Source: Treponema bryantii (lineage in GTDB: Bacteria > Spirochaetota > Spirochaetia > Treponematales > Treponemataceae). Taken from it: a stretch of DNA of 64,000 nt. The position numbers were made by a program, and so were the translations under genes. The DNA lies in the NCBI RefSeq assembly GCF_036492245.1, contig NZ_AP025286.1, forward strand, positions 682,001-746,000. The letters are read 5' to 3'. A model generated the notes under the pieces. That model did not search any database and was not told where the DNA came from. It saw nothing but the letters and a program-made list of their open reading frames with translations. Positions 42,201 to 48,025 of this stretch are shown in pieces; the stretch's first letter is position 1; every line of letters starts with the position of its first letter.

Positions 42201-42485
42201 GACTACGTACAGTATAAGGGCTCAGACATGAATATTAAGGGAAAGCGAACTGTAGAGTTCTATCTGAAAAAGGATGTAACGCTTTACATGTTTGCGGGGC
42301 CTGAAATGGCTGTAGACGGCAGCTGGACATTAGTAGAAAAGAAGTTTGGCATGCAGGGTGACTGGTACCGCGACGGCTGGAACGTCTACAAACGAAAAGC
42401 TTCTAAGGGCGAAAAGATTGTTGTAGAAGTTGGAAGTAACGTACTGGCTCTGCCGGTAATCACAGCTAAACAGGAAAATAATTAA
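27210..42485 (+). CDS. Giant exported multidomain protein (5091 residues)
   Basis: One uninterrupted 15.3-kb frame. A signal peptide (1-22) is followed by KGGGGSS. Residues 295-1460 hold about twelve Ig-like units spaced 80-115 residues, each opening with a motif like IDxTxPxI (FDNNPPQI, IDSTKPVI, VDTTPPAG). Residues about 1467-3430 are a long alternating-strand region without a family I know; within it a unit of the type LPxxLPDGxKGTExxIxxFxIxxxGxxxEF recurs near 2393, 2534, 2698, 2836 and 2914. Then come a beta-sandwich (about 3504), FN3 (3688-3775), two IPT/TIG domains (about 3916 and 4101), a putative-Ig domain (4287-4360), a propeller-like part (4371-4680), OmpL47-like repeats (4690-4927) and a C-terminal domain. 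No transmembrane anchor, sortase or autotransporter motif is seen. A surface or periplasm-spanning fibre is the likeliest role. Confidence 0.85.
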   Translation: MRVKKFLLVFFVFLCVQIDLIAKGGGGSSPGPTLLRYEPEWKTVNDTEINESVCYKELDLCFKKIFDNAGPEPAGKYRLSSKNGYIWNWSGHIFFQDLTITPIENPCGRITINSEEVKISNSYTVKDNDVIQVHFDDRNQTFSYLFTKDITAPTVTVQDNLIVRQGDYLEFNVYDEHAFHDYILQLSPEAHENRGAAIGYPADMQKYYYSPLDQDYEIILNNNKIKITKDYREYKKESSSFTCPPWSSFYGYICSNYYHCKYELSTNTCEEGINDYSIIVKDRVGNTTKINKTFIFDNNPPQISIETKSIKDYYSSLSIKATVEDDNLDMYGKCIFEKDGIEDNKKILISNKEMIVNFTEPGEYKNVRFIVEDKAKNVAEPKYLSKGFIIDNKSPTISAKIKEFGWTNKKISVEVEVTDTDNNTTSEQYSWKYSIDGGKTKNAITAKYVENGKKFKIDFDANDSNFKSSKVYDVIIYVSDIAGNEGKLNEPVRLKFDYESPEKPNLTLKNQSGKEVSADTYVSKATIIASSNKEKEDVSGIKEYQFSTDTGDNKTWKAFDSYKIEPKSNSNITVYCRAVDNAGNLSEVSSLTVMIDITVPSINYTTFNSNSWYSSYRTVLTANGCSSRINDSTWQYSLDDGKTFNNCQKDTNGEIYLLLNKTGEYNLVFKVKSNTGIEGITASKKIKIDSTKPVIKLNSTIPSKSNSLTISATSSDANSGIRATGYEISVNSQMISDVENKNTISAKLENEGVNKLKFYAIDNAGNKIYSDEYTIVIDNTGPEVTIEPVPGTWVQSAVIKAASSSTDVNSDTWEYYYQYTDGSKKSGKGNEFTLDTQHGEVEVWFTVKDYCGNIGTSEKKTIQIDRKDPVFNTIFSQQGNKITATATDADSGLNNNSYKWSSDGVSGNGNVATLNDGTNQIVYFTVEDNCGNSGSVEYTIDVVDTTPPEMNFTPDSYNYKDKLTLKIISITDNVSGVKTVEYYVDNTVIPSIQKLDSTIELDVSNLGSGIHNVWLKAYDVQGNSAESEKLPFTIDRTIPSITKDKFIYESNEITDDDFIGKNELTVEIEASDDSEIIKNIHYGVSTTEGVEPENWNIQTEYTIVLNNTQNALQNGINFVYVKVEDVAGNYSVPLIKAIIKDTIKPGKAIISSTTHKFASDIKDVELNTTASFVLKPTRTSGAGIKGYRYSLEEGVSETNTRVITSGTIESKSMEILDFEELADNKENEFYFLKVWCIGGNDLESDETIYSFRVDTTPPAGLYISLNPQVNYDSTYYYNDDVTNVAWNIPRDLTGIEKYEIEITAEGEKLYSADTKNTSAVINVKNLCKAKALKAGKLDVKVTAYDYAKNSVEAVRSFNFDYEAPVFENEINIEEVEDNPVARKIIWGKITDAQSQCEQVVIEYTRLDEENAKSNRVVVNTENNELPQEYTISTFRNDTAYFLSVTGYDKAGNTAALEKCFAVGNAVVPEVIRSEYKELSNGIIITGIKEKRPGSVKLINGKLILPENIKVYGIKSVNGNAVKERINELNIANGTLIAQDNSIPTAEFDSSTDILKYETQCGQFIFENQNFIYEAEKGIALADVNVEVPVENKVKDTETVHFERIELGYPNALYINAISKVLDTPVTVKTAGFDIQNVNKVEIAGESFKLNNSNSSIFFEPKNINIVTASQDKEIPLTNTYTDSSFNSVYGDIDGTNLELVLNDVTYIVKKAGISGNTINIYEAEVELPEGYTPSKLNIKNFSIDDESLEVTQGKYFEAESLTVTENGITVIENGSVTIGKDGKLVVSGILNIGTAYGAVEVTDLEIKNDGLDIEKGCNVSSYSFVLYGYNVSVTKAIYSKDKLLIKEGEIEVYGSKFNIEDLGIDTSVKDSVYKAGTAKGSSSFNSGYTAEQNISDLEIDSEGVFAKELKVPVFGAGEAWNLKHVLLRASGTVSVTTTDEYNTQINGYDIQTKKTTFNGKEIVVENGIITNANGFKDNKLNIANVTLNSNALVSGGETAQNEVYTLDGWNVVFDKLSLANSGLTGKATVQNEDEDYEIEIAFESFTVKADGSFATGKVIEEDSYIIKNEYYFEISDASIKQNANNNKYEIESSKPKLVTGENESIQLSKLYIDSEGTLRIDTSKNKYTFTTSNGCEMDIEETSFDGEQFYLKGSGKPGAFTNYSTGDVTLTLSPAMKVSSEYADIDYNYTYKGWNIKGHGVQYKKNYIEIVSNVVTFNGTEIEVGDLLFSMDGTLLGENIAPQDTYISMISGNSKITETRFSEEGLFATVNIALPETFKNSILAYNSVCLHPDGSYESETVISHAEIPLGKVTFNFDYVSLSKKGLSIGYASIKVPELDNLSIELKGLSISNKGKVELKGCVTSPFRLWNMTFAISKLSIDEDKIDFKGTIRLPESLPGILSGRTVGIRNFSIGLDGKVREFDARLEGKYTIPFLDSFALTVTSVGVAYKNESPWIMMEKASLILPSTYCIDNISITDVAFNPVKGEFDFDTIKADTRLSTTLSGITFNLTSVSITKAMTLGFTGNAFFGGEELPDFIKGKSVELKQFEIKSDGKLGNIEVELSGLGGKLSPDIDVVELRDGSLAVKKEDGSNSLYLSVSGALEFTDRAPEFLLDANGKGGVALRLEKFTIDASKPCITELKAGLSRKVDGRWSNNAEEINFDPKLGETQLNDVYAAFSYNGETKEGSVTLSGGLILPDSLPDGIKGTEVRINKFEIGLDGQVKEFGAEYNIEKTAIGDVELKKVHLGVDYINSELEYSVGATMVLPKDKFMEGIGGLTTTASLKFTANELKYVNANFNIGDTKILNSLEIKGASIGVLKNGKDALLFSLAGRIVLPETLPDGLKGTEITISSFTISQYGEILDIDIGARNIGATLFGQLQLSGGRVTVSKGSAKNELLIDVGGMLSFAKTSNVPDGLKDASFAINKLQVSTASGLVAFDAGLGEGIQFQVLGGVDVYVNSLSFSDKGFNVSAGAGLSFPSVDFGGVRFDVALDMLWNGTITAFNGGLGELNVNIAGFKGSIKQLYVGKFDNTSDFMVTLKECRLTLPDNFGSMGGSSVALKNATFDPNTGDFNGDFELPALTTEIAGFKLILDAPTINFKEFKIEFAKASLDLPSFFNAAGANVSLYDIVISSRTGLSIGGAGFMLPDFKLGEFGFRNVGAEFRMQDGHYFISGHGGIILPNVGEIEAALCFTEVTEVYPIGLKHAYFSFEAATGIPLGATGLNLSGIRGGLGYGYPDEVPEEYRNLFGEKGPRVQLGLTVKDTSGGNIVRMTADTWIDIEDPTWVLEGKATILKGTLNISAEAAAIIKKDCFATGMNVHLLFIHGSIELYIFDQNGTLKFSGQGKAKFFIPEAYIYDGWIINIPPFDVSLGGLGVMFGDFTNGKRGFLGYIDLEFFWINWGRIGAFVGTGGLDLRVSSYDICRPEGISFEEKSRSVRSPNVNILDKNNSMIGKNPSGTIYKVVIPGGKRSQKPAPLYNKPVTGLRKSTGNIGPQLQEMPEPDTEAPVKTSFIIGYLEGDPEFTLYSPSGKKYKAGEEGIDTQYIENGLLINIDNPEGGEWTISVDNMAEGTYELAAFGVDRIPEVSVEEPSDGLLNVTNSVYVSGSTSEKEKEVYIFAGEDENAPGIELGYLMSDSEGHFAGYVPTDNIADGEYMIFARVLTKDGMYSPAGVAGGRYNVSRSGLKLKSPENVYAIESEDNKVKLLWQNTNGRRTSGYKLKSTKNGKETIDDLGNITELYISNYQSGTEVSFSLCAYDEYGNESDYTQGIGLTIGEEKSEHNRVYVKDKTVEVKVKNGETAECTVDVSYKNWKDEVSYVQASKVDTGRKDYNEMSDEDFIELLEKGDENSYSSETENIDVSFDKNIQVSKGGNLLKVYVSPSDICAEGDYIVECEVANDNNPSNKDNFTLKITVENPSPVITGIYPETIDGTHENEVTVYGSGFVAGTRFFLDGTELVTVPNEAENLSNKTVKIPVIKERGEHILKIVNSKGESTEYVLSVMVPSYDINLYTTEISLNKGDKGCFNLSVSPFDGYTEDAQFSVEECSSELAVTLPVIRMNGEDCIEVNTDQASEGDYIIRIKASSGVVFELKVHVIEDKILPVITSFNPYKLNRGMEASVIGFGFGNTGKLYVNNDEIKVISYTDSKIDFVVPNDTEGNSVSIFVENANGKSEVIIKNVYDYNFTVHIPNDVCRIKAGQSEKVNIALNGYADDIKLNAYTDADAPFEVKLSKTLVSTNALVEMQIDCNEKASAGEYIVVFTAEGNNINVTKSIKVIVCDDIKIVTETLPQAVLGVRYESSLEAESDGEEIVWKISRGALPEGIKLNGTSGKLEGVPAASGEYIFTVCCETKYYTYCEKQLVLTVQDEIWQTVGKNGGNTNSVVSDIPSVSQELWNAEQNDAIAQIYSNGSKVVTLTKAGRMSIYSERGKLLYDSKDILYKRSFITNRCFYGITKDGILEARTLEKGFIIWKREDVREMSFNASVLLVQTSSGTLRIDPVSGSLLEEVNANLTGCSLVWNNEKLYGYSGNKLYGLYGIESQAEVNGRILKVSADAQGFVVLCENSLCELTPDLEPVKESIIRNDENAGLAVLNNEILISDTNASVLYDRETLKVVRVYAGGENAALANEKLVTAGPSKLSVNNIYSGKEIWSVNGIFTALAMCNGKLYAADKNILRVYGGSSNASAPEVKVTYEPEVDGVDGWYKCLPSATIIAEDKETYVESVWYRFNGGEFMQYTESFDTVEGENVIEAYAYDSKGMKSDTLTSVIRTDITKPVSQIHISAEENAYGWYEKDLSVRFTANDGGSGVNRIVVNGKVYDKPLEFTEEGIYELKWYAVDNAGNAEEEKSIVIRLDKFKPTTGIEILSDKGMSIIRLNASDSASGVDRITYRIDKGSETVYDGEIKLYDAGRHTIYYKAYDKSGKASNEEYKIFTITKEDGKASLMAFAKLNETKRNVITPFFYDSMIYENDAPDYTKWPYHYWERAYLHTLPYYVTGGDYVQYKGSDMNIKGKRTVEFYLKKDVTLYMFAGPEMAVDGSWTLVEKKFGMQGDWYRDGWNVYKRKASKGEKIVVEVGSNVLALPVITAKQENN

Positions 42486-42501
42486 AAATAGGAGTGCAGA
42501 A

Positions 42502-45500
42502 ATGAAAAACATGAAAATTAAATTATTATCAGTTATGATTTCTGCTCTCCTGTGCTCACACCTGTGGGCCCAGGGGAGTGAAAGTGTAAGCTCTGAAGTT
42601 GATAGACAATTTGAAACAACATATTCCATCAAAGTTGATTCAGGTGTTAATAGTAGTATGAATGTTTATACGTTGGGATTAACATCAGAGAACGGTTCAA
42701 CCAGAATAACAAATGGTTTTCAGCCTTCGGAAGGTTATTCAGCTTTTTTTGTAAGTGATGACAAAACATATTATAAATATGATTATGAGAATGGAAGTAA
42801 TATTTGGAATAATTGTTCAAATACTGAAAAAGGAAAATTAGAAAAACTTTATAATAAAGTATTGAATAGAAATGTAGTTTTTACTACCGAAGGAAATGAA
42901 AACTTCCTTTCAGATACAAGTTTTATTGAAATAGATGAAAACGAACTGGAAAATATTAGTACAGCAAAAAACAAAAAATTTTTAAGATCAGATGATAGAG
43001 GTTTTTCAGATTTATATGTTTATAATAAAAGAAAAGGTGTATTTGTTTATGCAGTAAAACTTCCTGAAACATCTAAGGTTCATGTATTATGTTTCAGAGA
43101 TAAAAGATCAATTGCAGAAATAATACCTGATGGTATGAACGAGACAACTTTTTATGAAAATTATAAAAAATGGCTTAAAAAAAATAATGATGAAAAACAA
43201 AAAGATATAAATGTTTCTTCATATAAAATGTTGTCAGTTTTAATATATGATACGCTCCAAAAGGCAATGAACAAATCAAATGGACACTTTCATAATTTAT
43301 ATGATAATGACAGTGATATGGTTATTAGAAAATACCTTCAGCTTGCCATGGACAATAAACGAAATGTTTATTTTTCAACACTTGAAAATCATTTAGTTAA
43401 TCCTATTAATCCAGAACAGTATGAAATAATTACAGAAAAAGAAGGTCAGCAAATTGCACAAGAAGCTCAGCTATATCTAAATCATAGTGTTGTAGTAAAA
43501 AAATCAGTATTCAAAACTGTAATTGAAGCTATTGATGATTTAATTGCCTGGCTAACTGCTAATCCAAAAAAACAATCTGATGAATATTTTGATCAGCCAC
43601 AAATTACAGGTGCACCTTTGCCTTACTTAGATAAAGGATTTGATACTCCTGAGTCATATAATAATAAACTCATTAAAAATATTGCAGTTAAAGGTGGCTG
43701 TGATGATATTGGTTTTTTGAATGGTATTTTATATAATTCAAATATAAACACTTTTGTACCAAGAAAACCTTTGAGTGAAATATATGCTGAATATAAAACT
43801 TCAATTTCTAAAGGAACAAATTTTGATTCCAGTGATAAGTTTATCAGTTTTGCGGATTTAAATAAAATAAGTCTTGTAGTAAGTGATCTAACAGAAGCTA
43901 AAGTAGGTGATATAGTTTTATTTGAAGAAATAATAAATAAGAAGGATGGAACAATAGTTTCAAATAATTTAAAAAATAAAAAAATTGGAATTATTGTTGA
44001 GCCTGTACAGTGTAATCAATCTTATGGAAGTAATCAGAAAGAAACTTTAGGTGATTTGACTGTTATATGGATGAATAAAGAAAAAGGAGCTGAAAAAGCA
44101 AAGTTATCAGAAATCTGGAAAACAGAGGATGGTTTTGAGGTTCCTAAATATACTGAAATAAGAAGAATACTTAAGAACGGAAAAAGTACAAACATTAATA
44201 CAAACTGGAATGTTTACGATAATAAAGTTACTGATTCAGGTGTTGAAATTAACTGGATGAGAGAAAGTACTCAAGTTAGTAGTGAAAAGTATAGATGGAT
44301 TCCTAATACAGGTGAATATCTTAGCCTGGAGAAGATTAAATTCTATGCATATAATCAATTTGGTATTCCAGTAAAAGGTAATTCTTGGAGAGTCTATTTA
44401 ACAGGAGCAATAGATCGAGATTATATAGAGGGAAATACACAAGGCAATATTTACAATAATTCTAATTGTAAATTTGAAATTAAAATTGGAGATACAACAG
44501 CTATCCTTAAGAAAACTAAAGGGCGATATGATATCGAGTGGAATAACGAAAATGTAATAAAAGAATATGCATTTATAATAGGTTCTGATAATCTTTTATA
44601 TTATTATGATTATAAGACAAAAAATCTTGAAAAGAAACCTGTAGAAATCCAAATAAGACCAGAAAGTGCTGCTGCAGCTCGACCAGGAGATGATTTACTT
44701 CTTGAGTTTAAATTACAAGAACTCAGTACAAATGAAAGTTTTACGGTAACTGTTCCTGCTAATAATTATATTGCAGTATATGATAAAAAAATGTTATGGC
44801 GAGCAAACTTATATTTAAATAAATCTGAAAAAGCTCTTGGAGGAGAAGACTGGAATAATGCGCATCCTTGGAATGCGCCTAATTCAGCTCCTTATGTTAG
44901 TGATATTTGGTTTGGCATAAACGATTGGAATACTTCAAATGGCGGTCAGTGTGACATAAATAGCTGGACACGCTGGAATGATGGTGAAGAAGTAACAAAT
45001 AGTGTTGCATATGGCTGGGGATGCTGGGACAGTGTTAAGCAGTTCAACGATGAACTTAATAACCAAAGTACAGCAATAGAGAATTACAGAAATGAACATC
45101 CGGAAAGTAATTTTGCTGCACTCCAATGGGTTAATGCACAGACAACAGCCCCTGGGACAGGTACAGGAACACAAAGGTGGAAAAACTATGTTTTTCAAGA
45201 AAACGCTGCAACAGATAAAAATGGACAGAATAAAATTTCAGAAATTAATGCAGATGTAAGTGTACCGGGCTTGAGTACATATTGGGATGAAAAACCTCGT
45301 GAAAGTTTTTCTTCTCCAAAACATGATAAATATACAAGTGGTACGGATTGTTCAGGCCTTGTTGCAATTTCAGCCAATTATTCTGGAAATAAATATACAT
45401 TGAATAATATTGACGAAACAATAGCCTGGGTATCTAAGTCCGAAGATACGACGACAGAAGCTAATAAGAGTCTGGCATTATATAGTGAAGAATGGTTTTT

Positions 45501-45807
45501 GAAGCCAGATAATGAATTAGATGAATTAGGAAAACAAAAAAAGAAAATTCAACAAGAGATTCTAGCTCATGCAGTTCCTGGAGATATATTGGATAAAGCA
45601 GGTAATCATGTAGTAGTCATCAACGATATAAAATTAACAGACGGAAAAGTAATAAGTTTTGATGATGTAACTGTTATTCATAGTGCCAGTGGTGTAGAAA
45701 AAGCATGGAAATCTTGGAAAGTTCATAAATCTTCATGGAGAGAAATTTATCCTACAGATGATAACAGTTATACAAAATATGGGTTATATAGATTAGGAGA
45801 AGAATAA
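42502..45807 (+). CDS. Exported NlpC/P60-type peptidase with a degenerate second copy
   Basis: An 1101-residue protein with a cleavable signal peptide (cleavage near LWAQ). The C-terminal domain (about 935-1090) has the NlpC/P60 signature: DCSGLVAIS with Cys950, AVPGDIL, GNHVVVI (His1036) and VIHSAS (His1060), expected to cleave peptidoglycan stem peptides. A second, earlier segment (about 395-500) has the same layout, GGCDDIGFL (Cys400), KVGDIVLF and KIGIIVEP, but the catalytic His position is not His, so it is probably inactive or binding only. The middle is beta-rich with WNxYDN-like strands. It follows the giant gene by 16 bp and overlaps the next gene by one base. Confidence 0.78.
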   Translation: MKNMKIKLLSVMISALLCSHLWAQGSESVSSEVDRQFETTYSIKVDSGVNSSMNVYTLGLTSENGSTRITNGFQPSEGYSAFFVSDDKTYYKYDYENGSNIWNNCSNTEKGKLEKLYNKVLNRNVVFTTEGNENFLSDTSFIEIDENELENISTAKNKKFLRSDDRGFSDLYVYNKRKGVFVYAVKLPETSKVHVLCFRDKRSIAEIIPDGMNETTFYENYKKWLKKNNDEKQKDINVSSYKMLSVLIYDTLQKAMNKSNGHFHNLYDNDSDMVIRKYLQLAMDNKRNVYFSTLENHLVNPINPEQYEIITEKEGQQIAQEAQLYLNHSVVVKKSVFKTVIEAIDDLIAWLTANPKKQSDEYFDQPQITGAPLPYLDKGFDTPESYNNKLIKNIAVKGGCDDIGFLNGILYNSNINTFVPRKPLSEIYAEYKTSISKGTNFDSSDKFISFADLNKISLVVSDLTEAKVGDIVLFEEIINKKDGTIVSNNLKNKKIGIIVEPVQCNQSYGSNQKETLGDLTVIWMNKEKGAEKAKLSEIWKTEDGFEVPKYTEIRRILKNGKSTNINTNWNVYDNKVTDSGVEINWMRESTQVSSEKYRWIPNTGEYLSLEKIKFYAYNQFGIPVKGNSWRVYLTGAIDRDYIEGNTQGNIYNNSNCKFEIKIGDTTAILKKTKGRYDIEWNNENVIKEYAFIIGSDNLLYYYDYKTKNLEKKPVEIQIRPESAAAARPGDDLLLEFKLQELSTNESFTVTVPANNYIAVYDKKMLWRANLYLNKSEKALGGEDWNNAHPWNAPNSAPYVSDIWFGINDWNTSNGGQCDINSWTRWNDGEEVTNSVAYGWGCWDSVKQFNDELNNQSTAIENYRNEHPESNFAALQWVNAQTTAPGTGTGTQRWKNYVFQENAATDKNGQNKISEINADVSVPGLSTYWDEKPRESFSSPKHDKYTSGTDCSGLVAISANYSGNKYTLNNIDETIAWVSKSEDTTTEANKSLALYSEEWFLKPDNELDELGKQKKKIQQEILAHAVPGDILDKAGNHVVVINDIKLTDGKVISFDDVTVIHSASGVEKAWKSWKVHKSSWREIYPTDDNSYTKYGLYRLGEE

Positions 45808-47024
45808 TGAAAAAAATAGTAATAATTTTATTATCGATTTTTACATTAAATAGTATCGTTCTTAGTCAAACAATAGAAAAGTTAGTAACAACAACTGATA
45901 TAAAACATATTGAATATCATTCTGGACAAGGAAGTTTCCCTGAAGGATTGTATGTAGATGAATTTGAAGAATCATTTGTAGTGAATAGCCCAAAAATGGA
46001 CTCATTATATTTTATTAAGATTTTATCTCCTACATTAGTAAAAATTAATATGGTTTATTGTAATACACCTCGTACTGTTAAATTAAAATTAGGAAATGAT
46101 TATTGGGGCGAGAGTTTACAACCAATGTTAAATGGTGAATATTTGTCATATATAAACACTGCTAACGGCATTTCTTTCATTTTAAAAAAAGATAGCGGTT
46201 ACATTGTGTATTACATAGACAAGAACGGCATACCGGGCGCAGTAGACACAACCGGTCGAATTTATTCAAGTGAAGAAGCAATGGCATATCTGAAAGAATA
46301 TGACCCGGAAAAATATAGGCAAAGCGAAAAAAGGGCAGCGGAGCTGGAACTCTATAATGATTTTATTCGTAATCGAGTTCTCATTTGGGGAAAGAGATAT
46401 TATAAGCCAATAGAAGGTGGTTCATTATATCAATATGATAATCAGGGAAATCGTTATGGCTGTAATTTCTTCTGGTGGGGTAATTACAAGAATGATTGGG
46501 GTACATTTTGCGAAGTAGGAACAGAATCTACTTCAAACCTATTTTGTTTTGATATAAATGAAGAAAGGTTTATATTTGATACAACATTGAATAACTATTC
46601 AACAATTCTAGGTAGTAAAGGAGATTATCAGGAAACAAGACCTGAATATTCCACCAGCTTGTACGTAGGCTTCGGTGGCAACATCTACTACTACATAGCC
46701 GGCGAAGAATATACCGAAGTCTTCCGTATCCGCCGCACATGGGGAGAGCCGGACTTTTACGCCATGGCAATAAACGGCTATACCGAAGACGACTACGGAA
46801 AATATGTAAACGAAGTTCTTCCAAAACTGAGCAAAGCAGATTTACGACTTTTAAGAAATACAATTTTCGCCCTTTACGGTGTTCATTTTAAGAGTGCAGA
46901 TTTATCAAAGTATTTTGACAAACAGGTCTGGTACACAGATGAAGGAAAAACTTCTGCAGATGTAACACTTCCGGAACACAGGCAGAAACTTGTAGAAATG
47001 ATTCTGGAGTTAGAAAGAAAGTAA
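45807..47024 (+). CDS. Exported YARHG-domain protein
   Basis: A 405-residue protein with a signal peptide (cleavage near VLSQ) and a C-terminal YARHG domain (about 340-400): LRNTIFALYGVHFKSADLSKYF followed by VWYTDEG matches the family pattern, with FALYG at the eponymous position. YARHG domains are short, probably wall- or surface-binding modules in exported proteins; their ligand is not established. Residues 25-340 are not recognised. It is the last gene of the lnt-giant operon, and its base composition becomes more GC-rich in the last third (from about 46650), as if the 3' end has a different history. Confidence 0.78.
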   Translation: MKKIVIILLSIFTLNSIVLSQTIEKLVTTTDIKHIEYHSGQGSFPEGLYVDEFEESFVVNSPKMDSLYFIKILSPTLVKINMVYCNTPRTVKLKLGNDYWGESLQPMLNGEYLSYINTANGISFILKKDSGYIVYYIDKNGIPGAVDTTGRIYSSEEAMAYLKEYDPEKYRQSEKRAAELELYNDFIRNRVLIWGKRYYKPIEGGSLYQYDNQGNRYGCNFFWWGNYKNDWGTFCEVGTESTSNLFCFDINEERFIFDTTLNNYSTILGSKGDYQETRPEYSTSLYVGFGGNIYYYIAGEEYTEVFRIRRTWGEPDFYAMAINGYTEDDYGKYVNEVLPKLSKADLRLLRNTIFALYGVHFKSADLSKYFDKQVWYTDEGKTSADVTLPEHRQKLVEMILELERK

Positions 47025-47097
47025 GTTCAATATCATTTAAGGTGAGCGTTAGCGAAGGGGGAACGCGTGTTGGAATGTGATTTTGTGCTAAACAAAT

Positions 47098-47940
47098 CTA
47101 ATCCAGAACCTTTAATAATTCTTCGAAATAATATTTGTCATCGATTTTTTTGTTGCCGCAGGTGTGGCCGAGGCGGCGGTCGCTGCGGGTTTTTTCACCA
47201 TGAAAATCGCTGCCGGCGGTGATTATGAAGCCGATTTTGCGGCCGAGTTCTTCGAGGCGGAGGCATTCAGTTACTCGGGCACCGGGATGGAAGGCTTCGA
47301 TGCCTACGACGCCTTTTTCGTAGCAGTCGGTGAGGAAATCGGGGAGGCGGCCCCAGGAAAGATAAAGGGACATCGGATGGGCTACGATGGGAACGCCGCC
47401 GCTTTCGCGGATTGCGACTATTGCTTCATCGAGGTTTGTGCAGATTCGGGGAACGTACCACTTGCGGCCGCGTGCGAGATATTGATCAAAGGCCTGCTGG
47501 CGGGTTTTTACTACTCCGTGTTTTACGAGTTCTGCGGCAAAATGAGGGCGACCGATTACAGTGCCCGGAAAATCTGTTTCGAGTTCTTCGAGTGTCAGCG
47601 GAACTCCGTCTTCGTTCATTTTTTCTATTATCTGTTTATTGCGGTCGAAGCGGTTTTTTATTACGTTTTCTACTATTATATTAAGAGATTTCGATGGTTC
47701 TTTAAGGCCGAGGCCTAAAAGGTGGAATTCTCCGGTTGGAAAGGTTATGTTAATTTCAATTCCGCCTACTACTGTTACACCAAGCTGTTTTCCTGCTTCC
47801 CGCGCTTCTGAAAGGCCGGCTGTGGTATCGTGATCGGTTATTGCAATTACCTTTATGTTTTTTTCTGCGGCTTTCTGGATTATCTGAGCGGGTGTGTACT
47901 GTCCGTCGGATGCTGTGGTGTGAACGTGTAAATCTATCAT
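47098..47940 (-). CDS. PHP-domain metal-dependent phosphoesterase
   Basis: A 280-residue cytoplasmic phosphoesterase of the PHP (TrpH/YciV, nucleoside 3',5'-bisphosphate or RNase AM-like) family. Metal ligands are visible as DLHVHTTASDG (3-13), ITDHDTTAG (about 34-42), GGIEIN (about 58-63), IVAHPMS and ITAGSDFHGE near the C-terminus. Members hydrolyse 3',5'-bisphosphate nucleotides or trim RNA 5' ends; the choice cannot be made here. The gene is alone on the minus strand between the giant operon and the regulator gene, and is clearly GC-richer than the AT-rich operon beside it, as expected for a core gene. Confidence 0.9.
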   Translation of the reverse strand: MIDLHVHTTASDGQYTPAQIIQKAAEKNIKVIAITDHDTTAGLSEAREAGKQLGVTVVGGIEINITFPTGEFHLLGLGLKEPSKSLNIIVENVIKNRFDRNKQIIEKMNEDGVPLTLEELETDFPGTVIGRPHFAAELVKHGVVKTRQQAFDQYLARGRKWYVPRICTNLDEAIVAIRESGGVPIVAHPMSLYLSWGRLPDFLTDCYEKGVVGIEAFHPGARVTECLRLEELGRKIGFIITAGSDFHGEKTRSDRRLGHTCGNKKIDDKYYFEELLKVLD

Positions 47941-47958
47941 AAGATTATAATAGCATTT

Positions 47959-47987
47959 TTTTTGGATGTGTGATACAATTATATAAT
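47959..47987 (+). promoter_or_regulatory. Candidate promoter of the cNMP regulator gene
   Basis: TATAAT at 47982-47987 with a poor -35 TTTTTG at 47959-47964 (17 bp). The start codon is 38 bp downstream with AAAGGGG in between, a normal leader. Confidence 0.45.
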
Positions 47988-48025
47988 AGTAGGAACACTA
48001 TATTTAAAAGGGGTTGTATAAAAGT

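Noticed and set aside
47030-47070. Possible terminator after the YARHG gene (GCGTT ... AACGC)
   Set aside because: The stem is only five pairs with a long loop and no T run; too weak to call.
47164-47718. 184-codon plus-strand open frame opposite the PHP gene
   Set aside because: Low-complexity Ala/Glu/Phe product antisense to conserved metal-binding motifs; a shadow frame.
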